From assembly GCA_039105265.1 (NCBI GenBank), contig JAPFFF010000002.1:4402001-4466000 (forward strand): DNA of 64,000 bases. Direction: 5' to 3'. A program made the translations under genes and the position numbers. Source of the stretch: Tritrichomonas musculus. Lineage: Eukaryota; Parabasalia; Tritrichomonadida; Tritrichomonadidae. Below are positions 1 through 8,500 of this stretch, piece after piece; within the stretch, counting starts at the first letter, position 1, and every line of letters begins with the position of its first letter. Below the pieces are notes generated by a model that saw only the letters and a program-made list of their open reading frames with translations, made no database searches and was not told the DNA's origin.

Positions 1-322
1 GTTTTGATTATTTCTTGTAAACTTGTAATTGGTATAATAATACAATTTTTAGATATTAAATTCGAAATTAAAGCTTTATCTTGATCTAATAATATTTTTG
101 CATATGTTTCCAAAATTAGATATTTAACATCTTTTTCAATTTCATTATTTTTTATATCAGGTAATTCAATTTCACGAGTTATAACAATATCTTCTTTCCC
201 ATCATCTCTTTTATTAATTATTATATTATTTGTTAAGTTGTTTGTACTTTGACTAGCTGCTGAAGGCTCTAACGAAATATTAGCATTTACTCCTGCATTC
301 GCTGCTCTTTTCTTAATCATTT
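1..322 (-). CDS. Conserved polinton-family protein, 3' end beyond window
   Basis: The gene starts at the ATG complementary to 320-322 and stays open to the window edge, so only about 107 N-terminal residues are visible. They match the start of the protein at 30782-31309 almost residue for residue (same MIKKR start, same NNIIINKRDDGKE block, same LETYAKILLDQDKAL block). A third, more diverged member lies at 55774-56361. The missing C-terminus would carry the cysteine-containing block seen in those copies. I do not recognise the family. Its presence in all three elements suggests a conserved virion or regulatory role, which is inference. A T-run lies upstream of the start. Confidence 0.75.
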
Positions 323-340
323 TTGAGTTTCTGAAAAAAT

Positions 341-608
341 TTATGAAATTTGAAAATACTTTTTGATGACTAATGTGCGATCTAATGTTTGTTTCATCCT
401 AAATATAATATCTTCAAGTTCATTAAAATCTGTTTCTATTTCTTTTTCTATAACACTTATATTCTTTGAAATATTCATACATTCACAAGATTCAGTAAAA
501 CTATCTGTATTCATAAATGTATCAAATAATTCACTTTTGATTTCACTAAATAAATGTCTTAATTCTTGTCTATCGTCCTTTAAAGCTTTTGGTAATGATA
601 AAGTCATT
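341..608 (-). CDS. Small acidic hypothetical protein
   Basis: About 88 residues, starting at the ATG complementary to 606-608 (MTLSLPKAL). I prefer this over an in-frame ATG at 637 because the promoter-like stretch TTATTTATTTTTA lies directly upstream of 608. The protein is charged and mostly helical in appearance, with possible heptads and one small CxC cluster; it has no recognised domain. It lies between the conserved family gene at 1-322 and the core-protein genes and is read in the same direction. No paralog was found in the other two elements. Function unknown. Confidence 0.55.
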
Positions 609-630
609 TTTTTAAAAATAAATAAAAAGA

Positions 631-741
631 ATGGCATTTGGAAGTTTTAATAAAAAAATTAGTGCTAAACCAGCAGTCTTATTAAATCCAAGAAAAGATC
701 CAAATATTATTAATAAGCCAATATTTCAACCTTTATCTTGA
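631..741 (+). CDS. Possible 36-residue peptide (MAFG start)
   Basis: A short open frame, MAFGSFNKK..., reads opposite to its neighbours and ends at a TGA at 739-741, overlapping the 3' end of the gene at 726-962. The MAFG start resembles the start of the pVI-like protein encoded at 43194-43466. That makes it a possible tiny or remnant member of the family, but its length and overlaps make this weak. Confidence 0.2.
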   Translation: MAFGSFNKKISAKPAVLLNPRKDPNIINKPIFQPLS

Positions 742-962
742 TTTCTAAAATCATGAAATCGAATTGGTCCAATTGGATGAAGTGTTTTTTTGGGATATAT
801 TTTTTGTTTTTCTTTTCGAAGATTTCTATTTTCATTCTTTGGAAAATACATCAATGCCAATGAACCTTTTTCATCAAGAAGAAACGGTTTTCTAGAACCA
901 TCATCGTCAATAACCCAAATTATTTTCCACTTTGACTTGTGTACATATCGTTGACCTTTCAT
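726..962 (-). CDS. Small hypothetical protein, 78 aa
   Basis: Seventy-eight residues, basic overall, with a beta-rich N-terminal half (KWKIIWVIDDDGSRKPFLLD) and a KEKQKIYPKK basic stretch. Its ATG directly abuts the stop of the 719-residue gene upstream (TAA then ATG), so the two are probably co-transcribed or share the TAAATG signature. The N-terminal half reads like a small beta-hairpin domain, but I do not recognise it and found no paralog in the window. Confidence 0.5.
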   Translation of the reverse strand: MKGQRYVHKSKWKIIWVIDDDGSRKPFLLDEKGSLALMYFPKNENRNLRKEKQKIYPKKTLHPIGPIRFHDFRNQDKG

Positions 963-3122
963 TTATTTTTTTGGTCGACCACGTTTTCGAATTTCTAACG
1001 GATTTTTAACGGGTTTTGGTTCATTTTTGTGTTTTCTTGGTTTTTGATCATGACTTCCTTTTGGACGACCACCTTTACTTTTGTTTTTCTCCCATATTTC
1101 TCGTAATTCTGGTAGTGACATTTTTTCATTAACATCTATCTTTTTATTTGTTATCTTTTTAATGAGAGCATTTTTTTCTTTTATTTCATCTCTTTTTAAA
1201 GGAGGAGTGATCTGTGGCAAAACAAACGTCTTTCTAACAATTTTGACTGGCTCTTTTGGAACGATAACTTCTCCTGTATCAAACATATCAATCGGTTCTG
1301 GAATTTTCTCTATCGGTTCTGACTCATCAAATAATGAAATTTTGCCTTTGATTATTTTTCTATTTTTGTTGGAATATTTATTTTTCCATATATCTGTTGT
1401 TTGTTCTTGTTTTGGTTCTGGATCATCTTCAAAGAAAAATGCTTCTACATTTGGTTCTGTTTGTTCAGGGTTGAAATAGTTATATTTTTTGTGTTTTTTT
1501 TTATTTTGATAATGCTGATTCATAACTTCCATATATTTTCGTCTTGCTTCTGGTGATGCTTCAACATGAGCTTTTTCATATATTTTTTGAATTAGTTTAT
1601 CTGTTGCTCTTTCATCTTTTTTGGTTAAAACTCTTGGTTCATAAGTTCTTCCTTCTGGTACTTTAATTGGTGATAATGAAGCTTCAAAAGCTAGTTCTTT
1701 AACATTTTCTTCTTCTATCGTCCTTAATTTAGGTTTTTTAAGAGTTACTTTTTTTACCCATTTTTCAAAAGATTCTCGATTTTTATTTAATGGAGGTTGT
1801 GGAGTTTCTGTACCAACTGCATCATTTGTTTCTGTTATTGGTGGTTGCACAGGTTCGCTGACAGGTGGAGGTGGAGGAGGAATTTGGTCATTTGTTTCAG
1901 TTATTGGTTTTTTTTTGAAACCTGCTTTCTTATTTATAGGTTTAAATTTTGGTAATGGTGGTCCTTTAGCTACCTCGACAACTTTCGCCTTTTTTTGTTT
2001 TGTTTCCCTCTTTTTATATTCTAGATTATTTGATTCAATTAATTCGATAATTTCTTTTCTTTTTGTTGATGCATCAAATTCTATCCCATTTCTTCTTAAC
2101 AATCTTCGAAGACTATCAATTTTAATTCCTTTATATTTTTCTCTCAATTCTTGATTTCTTTGTTTTGCTTCATTTGCCTTCGCCTTTTTTGGCTTTGGCT
2201 CACTTTCTTTCGCCTTTTTCGGTTTTGGCTCACTTTCTTTCGCCTTTTTTGATTTTTTCCCAAATTTACCTTTTGCTATATCTTTCATTGTTTGGGCTAA
2301 ATCCATTCTTGTTGCATCTGCTGGAATTGGATTGAGCTCAACATCTTCTAAGTCTATTGAATTGATTGCATTTAATAAAGTTCCATAAGATAAATATTGA
2401 TATCGACCTTTTTGAATACAATCTGCTTCATGTAACCAGATATTTAATTTTTCGTCATCTGTATTGTTATCTACATTATATCCTAATTTTTGTAATTTTT
2501 CTATTCTTTTAGCTTTTGGTATTTCACCATATTTAGCTATCATTTTATTTATTTTATCTAATCTTTTCTTCTCTTTCGCATCAACAAAATCTTTTGCTCT
2601 AGGAACATTTGCTCTTGTTCTTTTTGGTTTTGGCTCATTTTCTTTCGCCTTTTTTGGTTTTGGCTCATTTTCTTTCGCCTTTTTTGGTTTTAGTTTATCA
2701 ACAAAATCTTTTGCTCTAGGAACATTTGCTCTTGTTCTTGGTTTCTTTTCATTGAGGACCCAATCGAGTTCACCATTTTTCAACATTCTTTGACCTTTCC
2801 TTTGTTTATATAATCTATGTGCTTCTAGTTTTTCTGGAGTTGGATCAAGAATTTCTAATGGAACGATCTTTTGTTTTGATCTTTTCTTCCATTCTGATGG
2901 AGTAAAAACATATTCATGTAATCCTTTCATCACATGAATTCTATTATCAGGTGTTTTTTCCATAAAATATCTCTTATCTTTAAATTCATAACTTTGTGCA
3001 TATCCTTTCTTTGTTGTATTTATTTTTTTTACTTGTCTCTGGTTATGATTATCTCGTTTCCTGAAAAACTCTTTCGCTTCTGGTGTTGTATTTGATCGTT
3101 TTGTATTTACTTTTTTTGACAT
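963..3122 (-). CDS. Large Lys-rich DNA-binding core-like protein with SAP and AT-hook motifs
   Basis: 719 residues, very lysine and proline rich. Visible from the N-terminus: a basic head; two KKAKENEPKP repeats (about 145-160) flanked by repeated RANVPRAKDFVD units; two KKAKESEPKP repeats (about 291-318); a SAP-like helix-extended-helix near 323-365; the block GPPLPKFKPINKKAG near 388-402; a six-proline run near 416; a second helix pair near 665-680; and AT-hook-like GGRPKG and RGRPKK at the C-terminus. SAP and AT-hook motifs bind AT-rich DNA, so a genome-condensing or tethering role is the natural inference. The GPPLP block recurs twice in the neighbouring 174-residue protein. TTATTTTTACAAGTATAA lies upstream of the ATG. 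No counterpart was seen in the inner element. Confidence 0.7.
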   Translation of the reverse strand: MSKKVNTKRSNTTPEAKEFFRKRDNHNQRQVKKINTTKKGYAQSYEFKDKRYFMEKTPDNRIHVMKGLHEYVFTPSEWKKRSKQKIVPLEILDPTPEKLEAHRLYKQRKGQRMLKNGELDWVLNEKKPRTRANVPRAKDFVDKLKPKKAKENEPKPKKAKENEPKPKRTRANVPRAKDFVDAKEKKRLDKINKMIAKYGEIPKAKRIEKLQKLGYNVDNNTDDEKLNIWLHEADCIQKGRYQYLSYGTLLNAINSIDLEDVELNPIPADATRMDLAQTMKDIAKGKFGKKSKKAKESEPKPKKAKESEPKPKKAKANEAKQRNQELREKYKGIKIDSLRRLLRRNGIEFDASTKRKEIIELIESNNLEYKKRETKQKKAKVVEVAKGPPLPKFKPINKKAGFKKKPITETNDQIPPPPPPVSEPVQPPITETNDAVGTETPQPPLNKNRESFEKWVKKVTLKKPKLRTIEEENVKELAFEASLSPIKVPEGRTYEPRVLTKKDERATDKLIQKIYEKAHVEASPEARRKYMEVMNQHYQNKKKHKKYNYFNPEQTEPNVEAFFFEDDPEPKQEQTTDIWKNKYSNKNRKIIKGKISLFDESEPIEKIPEPIDMFDTGEVIVPKEPVKIVRKTFVLPQITPPLKRDEIKEKNALIKKITNKKIDVNEKMSLPELREIWEKNKSKGGRPKGSHDQKPRKHKNEPKPVKNPLEIRKRGRPKK

Positions 3123-3151
3123 TTATACTTGTAAAAATAATTATGATTTAT

Positions 3152-3676
3152 TTATTTTTCTTTTGGGCCATAATAAAGTCTTGCAACTCTATTTGGTCTT
3201 GTCTTATGTGTTTTTCCTTTATCTGATCTTGTTTTTCTTGGTTTTCCACTTTTCGTCATTTTTGGTGCCTTTGGTGCCTTTGGTGGTTTTGCACTTGCTC
3301 TTTTTGGATTTGTATATCCTGTTTTAGCCCAACGTTGAATAAGATTTTCTAATTTTTCCTTGGTATAAGTTGGTTCAATACGAATTTTTTGGGCCAAACA
3401 GAAAGCTTGCAATTCTTCTTTTGATCTATGAGATAAATCCATTGCTGCTGCTGCTTGACGTCTTTTTGGTGCAGCTGTGGTTTTTTTCTTAACAGTCCCT
3501 GCTTTCTTATTTATAGGTTTAAATTTAGGTAGTGGTGGCCCTTGTTTTTTCTTAACTGTTCCTGCTTTCTTATTTATAGGTTTAAATTTAGGTAGTGGTG
3601 GTCCTTTTGCTGCTGCACCTGCTTCTGCTGCTGCTCCAACTGCCTCGACAACTTTCTTTACTGCATTTTCTGACAT
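3152..3676 (-). CDS. Basic SAP-domain protein with duplicated GPPLPKFKPINKKAG block
   Basis: 174 residues. The N-terminus is alanine rich. It is followed by two tandem copies of GPPLPKFKPINKKAG joined by TVKKK (about residues 24-65), then a SAP-like region (about 78-120, SKEELQAFCLAQKIRIEP then KEKLENLIQRW), then a strongly basic tail. The same block occurs once in the 719-residue neighbour, so the two proteins probably share a partner or a processing site. I infer a chromatin-like core protein binding the packaged DNA. It lies 29 bases upstream of the 719-residue gene on the same strand. Confidence 0.7.
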   Translation of the reverse strand: MSENAVKKVVEAVGAAAEAGAAAKGPPLPKFKPINKKAGTVKKKQGPPLPKFKPINKKAGTVKKKTTAAPKRRQAAAAMDLSHRSKEELQAFCLAQKIRIEPTYTKEKLENLIQRWAKTGYTNPKRASAKPPKAPKAPKMTKSGKPRKTRSDKGKTHKTRPNRVARLYYGPKEK

Positions 3677-3732
3677 TGTTTATTTTTGATTTTTCATTAA
3701 ATTATCAAAAAATAAAAATATTTTTTCTTTTT

Positions 3733-3906
3733 TTATCTTTTTCTTGTTCTTTTTACGCCTGATCTTTTGATTCCTTTATTTGATCTCGCTTTTCTTGGTG
3801 TTGTTGTTGTTTTTCGTGTTGGTTTGCTTCTTTTTCTTATTTGTTTTTCGATTAAATACAATAATTCTGGCGGGATTTTTGACATTTTCGTTCTTTTTGG
3901 TGGCAT
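3733..3906 (-). CDS. Very basic 57-aa protein (DNA-condensing type)
   Basis: A 57-residue frame from the ATG complementary to 3904-3906 to a TAA complementary to 3733-3735. It starts MPPKRTKMSKIPPELLYLIE and ends in a Lys/Arg/Thr-rich tail (RKTTTTPRKARSNKG, then RSGVKRTRKR). Nearly half of the tail is Lys or Arg, as in small viral DNA-condensing peptides such as adenovirus mu; that is an analogy of composition only. It sits in the run of core-like genes on the same strand. The opposite-strand frame here, rich in Leu and Phe, is its shadow. Confidence 0.6.
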   Translation of the reverse strand: MPPKRTKMSKIPPELLYLIEKQIRKRSKPTRKTTTTPRKARSNKGIKRSGVKRTRKR

Positions 3907-3999
3907 TTTTGATTTTGCAAAATTCTAGAAAAAGTTCACATCAAACCTATTTCCAGTTCTAACTTCTCTAATATAAATTGCTCTAACATATTAATGAGT

Positions 4000-4326
4000 T
4001 CATTCTTGATGTAATTCATTTTCTATCTCATTAAAATCTTCTTCATTTTCATTTTCCTCTTCTCCATTTTCAGGATCTTCAAAAGTTTTATTTAAGTTAT
4101 CAACACTCTTTGATTTTGTTATTTTTCTATTTCCTCCTTTCAAATGTGGTCTTGATGGCCTATCTTTTTTCATCCAATCTGACCACCTTACTGAAAATTC
4201 ATTACCTTCATATAAATAATGAATACGAATATCTCCTCTTTTGTAATCATCTAATAATATACAATTTTCTTTAGCCATTTCTTCTCTCACTTTTTGAGTA
4301 TTCCAACGGATCCTAGTCTTTGTCAT
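4000..4326 (-). CDS. Hypothetical protein with acidic C-terminus
   Basis: About 108 residues. I place the start at the ATG complementary to 4324-4326 (MTKTRIRWN), preceded by TTTTTTATTTTG. The middle (RIHYLYEGNEFSVRWSDWM) has the pattern of small beta domains that often accompany HNH-type zinc ribbons, but without their cysteines, so this is weak. A Ser/Lys stretch (KSKSVDNL) leads to an acidic tail of about 28 residues. A similar SKSSENL stretch occurs in the bZIP-like protein at 29834-30115. Function unknown. Confidence 0.55.
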   Translation of the reverse strand: MTKTRIRWNTQKVREEMAKENCILLDDYKRGDIRIHYLYEGNEFSVRWSDWMKKDRPSRPHLKGGNRKITKSKSVDNLNKTFEDPENGEEENENEEDFNEIENELHQE

Positions 4327-4385
4327 ATATTTTTGAGACAAAATAAAAAATTAAAAAAATTAAAAAAGCTTATTGTTTAATTAAA

Positions 4386-4568
4386 TCATGCAATTGCAAG
4401 TAAGAAATAAATAAAAGTGAAAATGATGTTCATCACAAAGAGAATAACAAGAGTCCACAAACAGCAATTGGGTGGTGGGTTGGAACAACAGCAATCGCCA
4501 GAGTCGTTATCAATTCTTTCACTCTCAGAAAATGACATTAATGGTTGAGTGGTTGCTCTTCTTGACAT
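4386..4568 (-). CDS. Small single-pass membrane protein with Cys cluster
   Basis: Sixty residues: a polar N-terminal half, a cysteine cluster (DCCCSNPPPNCC), then one hydrophobic segment of about 23 residues to the C-terminus (LWTLVILFVMNIIFTFIYFL). There is no cleavable signal peptide; this looks like a tail-anchored membrane protein. The other elements have small membrane proteins at 43066-43197 and 55569-55718, but those have the membrane segment first and an acidic tail, so this one is not clearly their ortholog. ATAAATG start context. Confidence 0.6.
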   Translation of the reverse strand: MSRRATTQPLMSFSESERIDNDSGDCCCSNPPPNCCLWTLVILFVMNIIFTFIYFLLAIA

Positions 4569-4598
4569 TTATAAAAATGGTCTGTCAAAACCGCCAAT

Positions 4599-5474
4599 CT
4601 AGTATTCAAAATATTTTTCTCTCTTTCCTTCTTTATATGGTGTTGATATTCTTCTTTTGAATTCATTTAAGGTTGATACAGTCATATTTTTATTCATTTG
4701 GAAACATGGTTGACCTTTTGTAAGATCAAATGTTTGTTGATTCCCTTCGTATAAATATTTATATAATTTCATTGGATCATTATCAAATTCATTCTTATAA
4801 GCATATTTAATAGATTGTTCAGTTAATCCTTTCCCACGAGTCATATAATCAATTTCACCTGTAGAATCTTGTAACTTATCAATATACATTTTTTTCATCA
4901 AAAAGTATGATTCAATTGATTCTGGCATTTCTTTGTGACCATTTATAGTTGGAAAATCTGAATGGAATTGACCTAAATATTTACCTATGAGTTCTCGATT
5001 ATATTTTTCTTTATAAGCTTTTTGTAATTTTGGTAAATCATTTATTTCAATATGCATTGAATCAGTATCCTGATAATAAATATGGCAACCAATATCAAAT
5101 GCAAGACACATCACTTCATTCATGATTCTTTTTGACATACTTAATACATGAATACCTAATAATGAAAAATTAAAATGTTTATCAATTGGTCTCAATATTC
5201 TAACAGCATGCATATTATTTTGTAATTCAATATCTTCAACAATTTTGTTATAATTTTTGATCCAATAATTATCTAAAGTATCTTGATCATTAATGTATTT
5301 AAAATCTTTTTCAATAGGTCTTTCAATAGTTTTACCATAACAACTATTCATAATTAATTTATATAAATTTTGTAAAGGATTGTCTTGACTTTTATATTCT
5401 AATCTTTTCTCGAATATTTTTTGAATTTCTTTTTGGATATGATATTCAAAAAATACATAATCAATTCATTGATT
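4599..5474 (-). pseudogene. polB: Protein-primed DNA polymerase B, C-terminal fragment
   Basis: The minus frame is open from about 5474 to 4599. It contains polymerase motif B (NSCYGK), motif C (YYQDTDS) and the MKKMY lysine motif, in the same order and spacing as the complete PolB at 25349-28501. The exonuclease domain, the priming region and motif A are absent: the similarity stops near 5474 at an in-frame TGA and the giant ORF begins on the other strand. A complete polymerase would need about 700 more residues. I therefore call it a truncated remnant. The ATG near 5351 is internal (the Met of motif B), not a true start. Confidence 0.85.
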
Positions 5475-5500
5475 TCAAAAATAATAATGGACCGAATTTA

Positions 5501-8500
5501 ATGATTTGTAAAAGTGATTTTGCAAGAGGAAGAGTGACTGCACTTCAAAATTATTGGAAAGAGATAGATTGGAAATATTATAGCATATATCAATTAAACT
5601 ATGATTTCGTTGGAATTACAGAATTTGAGGCTGCATTTTGGTGGAAATTATTGCAAAGAATTTATCATAATAACGAATATTATCAGCAAACTTTTATTGA
5701 AATCAGACAAAAATTCTATGATAAATCATTGGATGAGAAAGTTTTTGATAACGATGAGGTCAAAATGGGAAATTATCGTTTTTTCCTAAATTCTGACATC
5801 TATTTTGATATGCATCAAATAAATTGGAATGTTTTGCAACAATTACACAATCCCAATTTTAAATTATATCAGGACGTAGAAAAAATAAAACAATATTTAT
5901 TGAGAACAATTCCAGGAACCAATGATGAATTATTAACACCTGATGATTTTGATATAAGGGTTGAAGATTATTATAACGATTTTGTTTCTGGTGGAATAGA
6001 AAGTGTTATTATAGAATTAGATGAATTAATCGATTGTTTCGAACGATTGGGAAAAGAGAATTATCAAAATATTCCAACATTTTTCACAATTGTTTGTATT
6101 CGACTTGCTCTGAATGGAATAAAATGGTTGGATTTCCAAAAAGCAAAACCCGATCTATTAAATTTTATTAAATGGTGCGAAGAGAATAAAATTAAAGATA
6201 TGGATAATATTAGAAATATTGAGGATGTCAGTAAAAATTTGGTAAAGTTTGCTCAAGATAAGACGAAAAGTTTATCTAGTTGGATAATTGAACAAAAAAC
6301 CAGAGATGAATATATTCGAAAATTAAAAGCCGCTAAAGCTAAGAAAGAATTATGCACTAGATACCAATCATTTATCGATGAAGCAGATACGACACATCCT
6401 GTGAGTATTGCAGCATGTGGGTTGAAAATTGAACAACGTTATTCAGAAATCTCAAAAGCACAACCATTGTTAGATCCAGTGGATATTTATAATAAAATAT
6501 TAATGGAAAAAGATAAAGAATTGTTGGCTATCAACAAAGACAAAGCGAATGAATTAAAGGAACAGGCTGAATATGATGAGTCATATTGGAAAGATGAAAT
6601 TTGGAGATACTCTCTTCCTGTTTATTTTGCATCAGATGATGGTGCAGTAGATAAGGATAAAAATGAAATACCATTAACATTGGTAGGAGCAAATCAATTT
6701 GCAAATACAATTGCAAAGGAATACCCAATGAATCCAAGAGACGCGAAACAATTTTTGAATGATATGGTTGATCCAAATAATTTTGATCAGATGGAAAAAT
6801 ATTGGACAGCATTCAATGCAATGATATACACAAATCTGCAATTTTTGATGAATGCACAGGAGTGGAATTCAGAGGAATTTTTCAATTATTGGTATCCATT
6901 GGCCAAATCATTCCAAAACACAGTTAGAGAATATCAAAAAAGGATCGATCAACAATATCAAAAAGCAGATGATTCAGTAAGAATAAAAGCAAAAGAAGAG
7001 ATGACTCATCAATTACTAAAAAATCAATATGAACAATATAAGAAAGATTTAGATGCATTCTTGAAACAAAATCCAGAAAGAGAGGGTCAAGTTTATCGTA
7101 TTTATTATGATAAGAAGATTCAAGAAAAATTACTTGCTGCAAAAGAAGCAGAACAAGCGAATGAAGAGTATGCAAACATGGATCAACCATATGAAGTTCC
7201 AGGATTGACAGATGACCAAGTATTAGAAAATTATATAAATCAATTAAGTGCTGATCCAACAAAAAGAGGATTATCAGATAAAGAAATGTTAAATGAAGTG
7301 AGGGAACCGAATATTGCAAACTATGGAAATGATTGGTTGGCAAAAATATCACAACAAATTGAAGGGTTACCATGTATTCGTTTGAAAGAATGGATCGATA
7401 TTCAAGGAGATATGGAAGAAATGAGAACAAAAAATTATGCATCATCGAATGAATTGTCTCAGGATATGGAAAATAGACGAATTGCAAATACAAAAACATT
7501 GATTGGATGGATTGGAGGCCAATATCTCAAATTTGACAGAAATGAAAATGGTGAAAATATTATCACAAAATTATCAATGGTTGGATGTTCGAATGGATGG
7601 ACATGGACCGATTTTGTTCATTTATGTAAATTGTATAAGAGATCAATTGATCAATTTCGTCAAGAGATAAGCGGAATTTATCAGAAATTATATGAATCAG
7701 CGGGATTGAAGATCGGTGAAGACGAATTTATTGATCAAGTTTTTGATGAAATGGAAAACCTTTGGACGACAAGACAACAAATAAAATTTAAGGATCAAAT
7801 TTTAGAGGAATGGAAAGAAAGATATGCAAATCAAATTTATTTGAATGATTTTCAAAGAATTCAGAGTCGACTAATATCAGGTGCAAAACAAATTTTTAAA
7901 GATTTCAATTTAAGTGATAAAATAATAACCGGATATGTTCTTCAATTTTTCCCTGATGATAAGACAACGAATTGGAAGACAAAAGAGACAACTGCTCATA
8001 ATAATTTATTAGCCAAAAGAGAAGAATTAGAACGAGTAAAACAAATAAGAAATGGAATGATTGAGACAATAATTGAGCGAAAGAAAAAAGAAAATGAAGC
8101 ATTAAATATAACAAATTATAATGAAAAAAGTGACCGTGATAAATTCCAACAATTATATATCAATGGTGATCGAATTATACAAGATAGTTTGACTGAAGAC
8201 TTAAATCAAATAATGGAAAGTTCACAAACAAGTCTTGACAATGCTGTCAGAAAAAATATACAAAAGAAGGTGAAAGAAATTTATGATAGTCATGGATTTT
8301 CAGTAGATAAAGATACAATCAAAAGTGAAGCAAATGCAATTTTTACAGCAAATAATTTTGATCATGATTTGAATAAATTAAATATTCGATTAGCATCATC
8401 AAAAAATTCAATTGGTTTGGCATTTGAAGAAATTATTCGTACAAAAATTGCTCCAGATATTGATGTTATAAATGCAATCGCTAAATATGTATCAGGTGTT

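Noticed and set aside
3780-3962. Hydrophobic 60-residue plus-strand frame resembling a membrane protein
   Set aside because: Antisense to the basic 57-residue gene at 3733-3906; its Leu/Phe richness mirrors Lys codons.
6924-7499. 191-residue minus-strand frame inside the giant gene
   Set aside because: Leu/His/Phe-rich antisense shadow of AT-rich coding sequence, no paralog or start signature. The same applies to the other antisense frames between 5501 and 15277.
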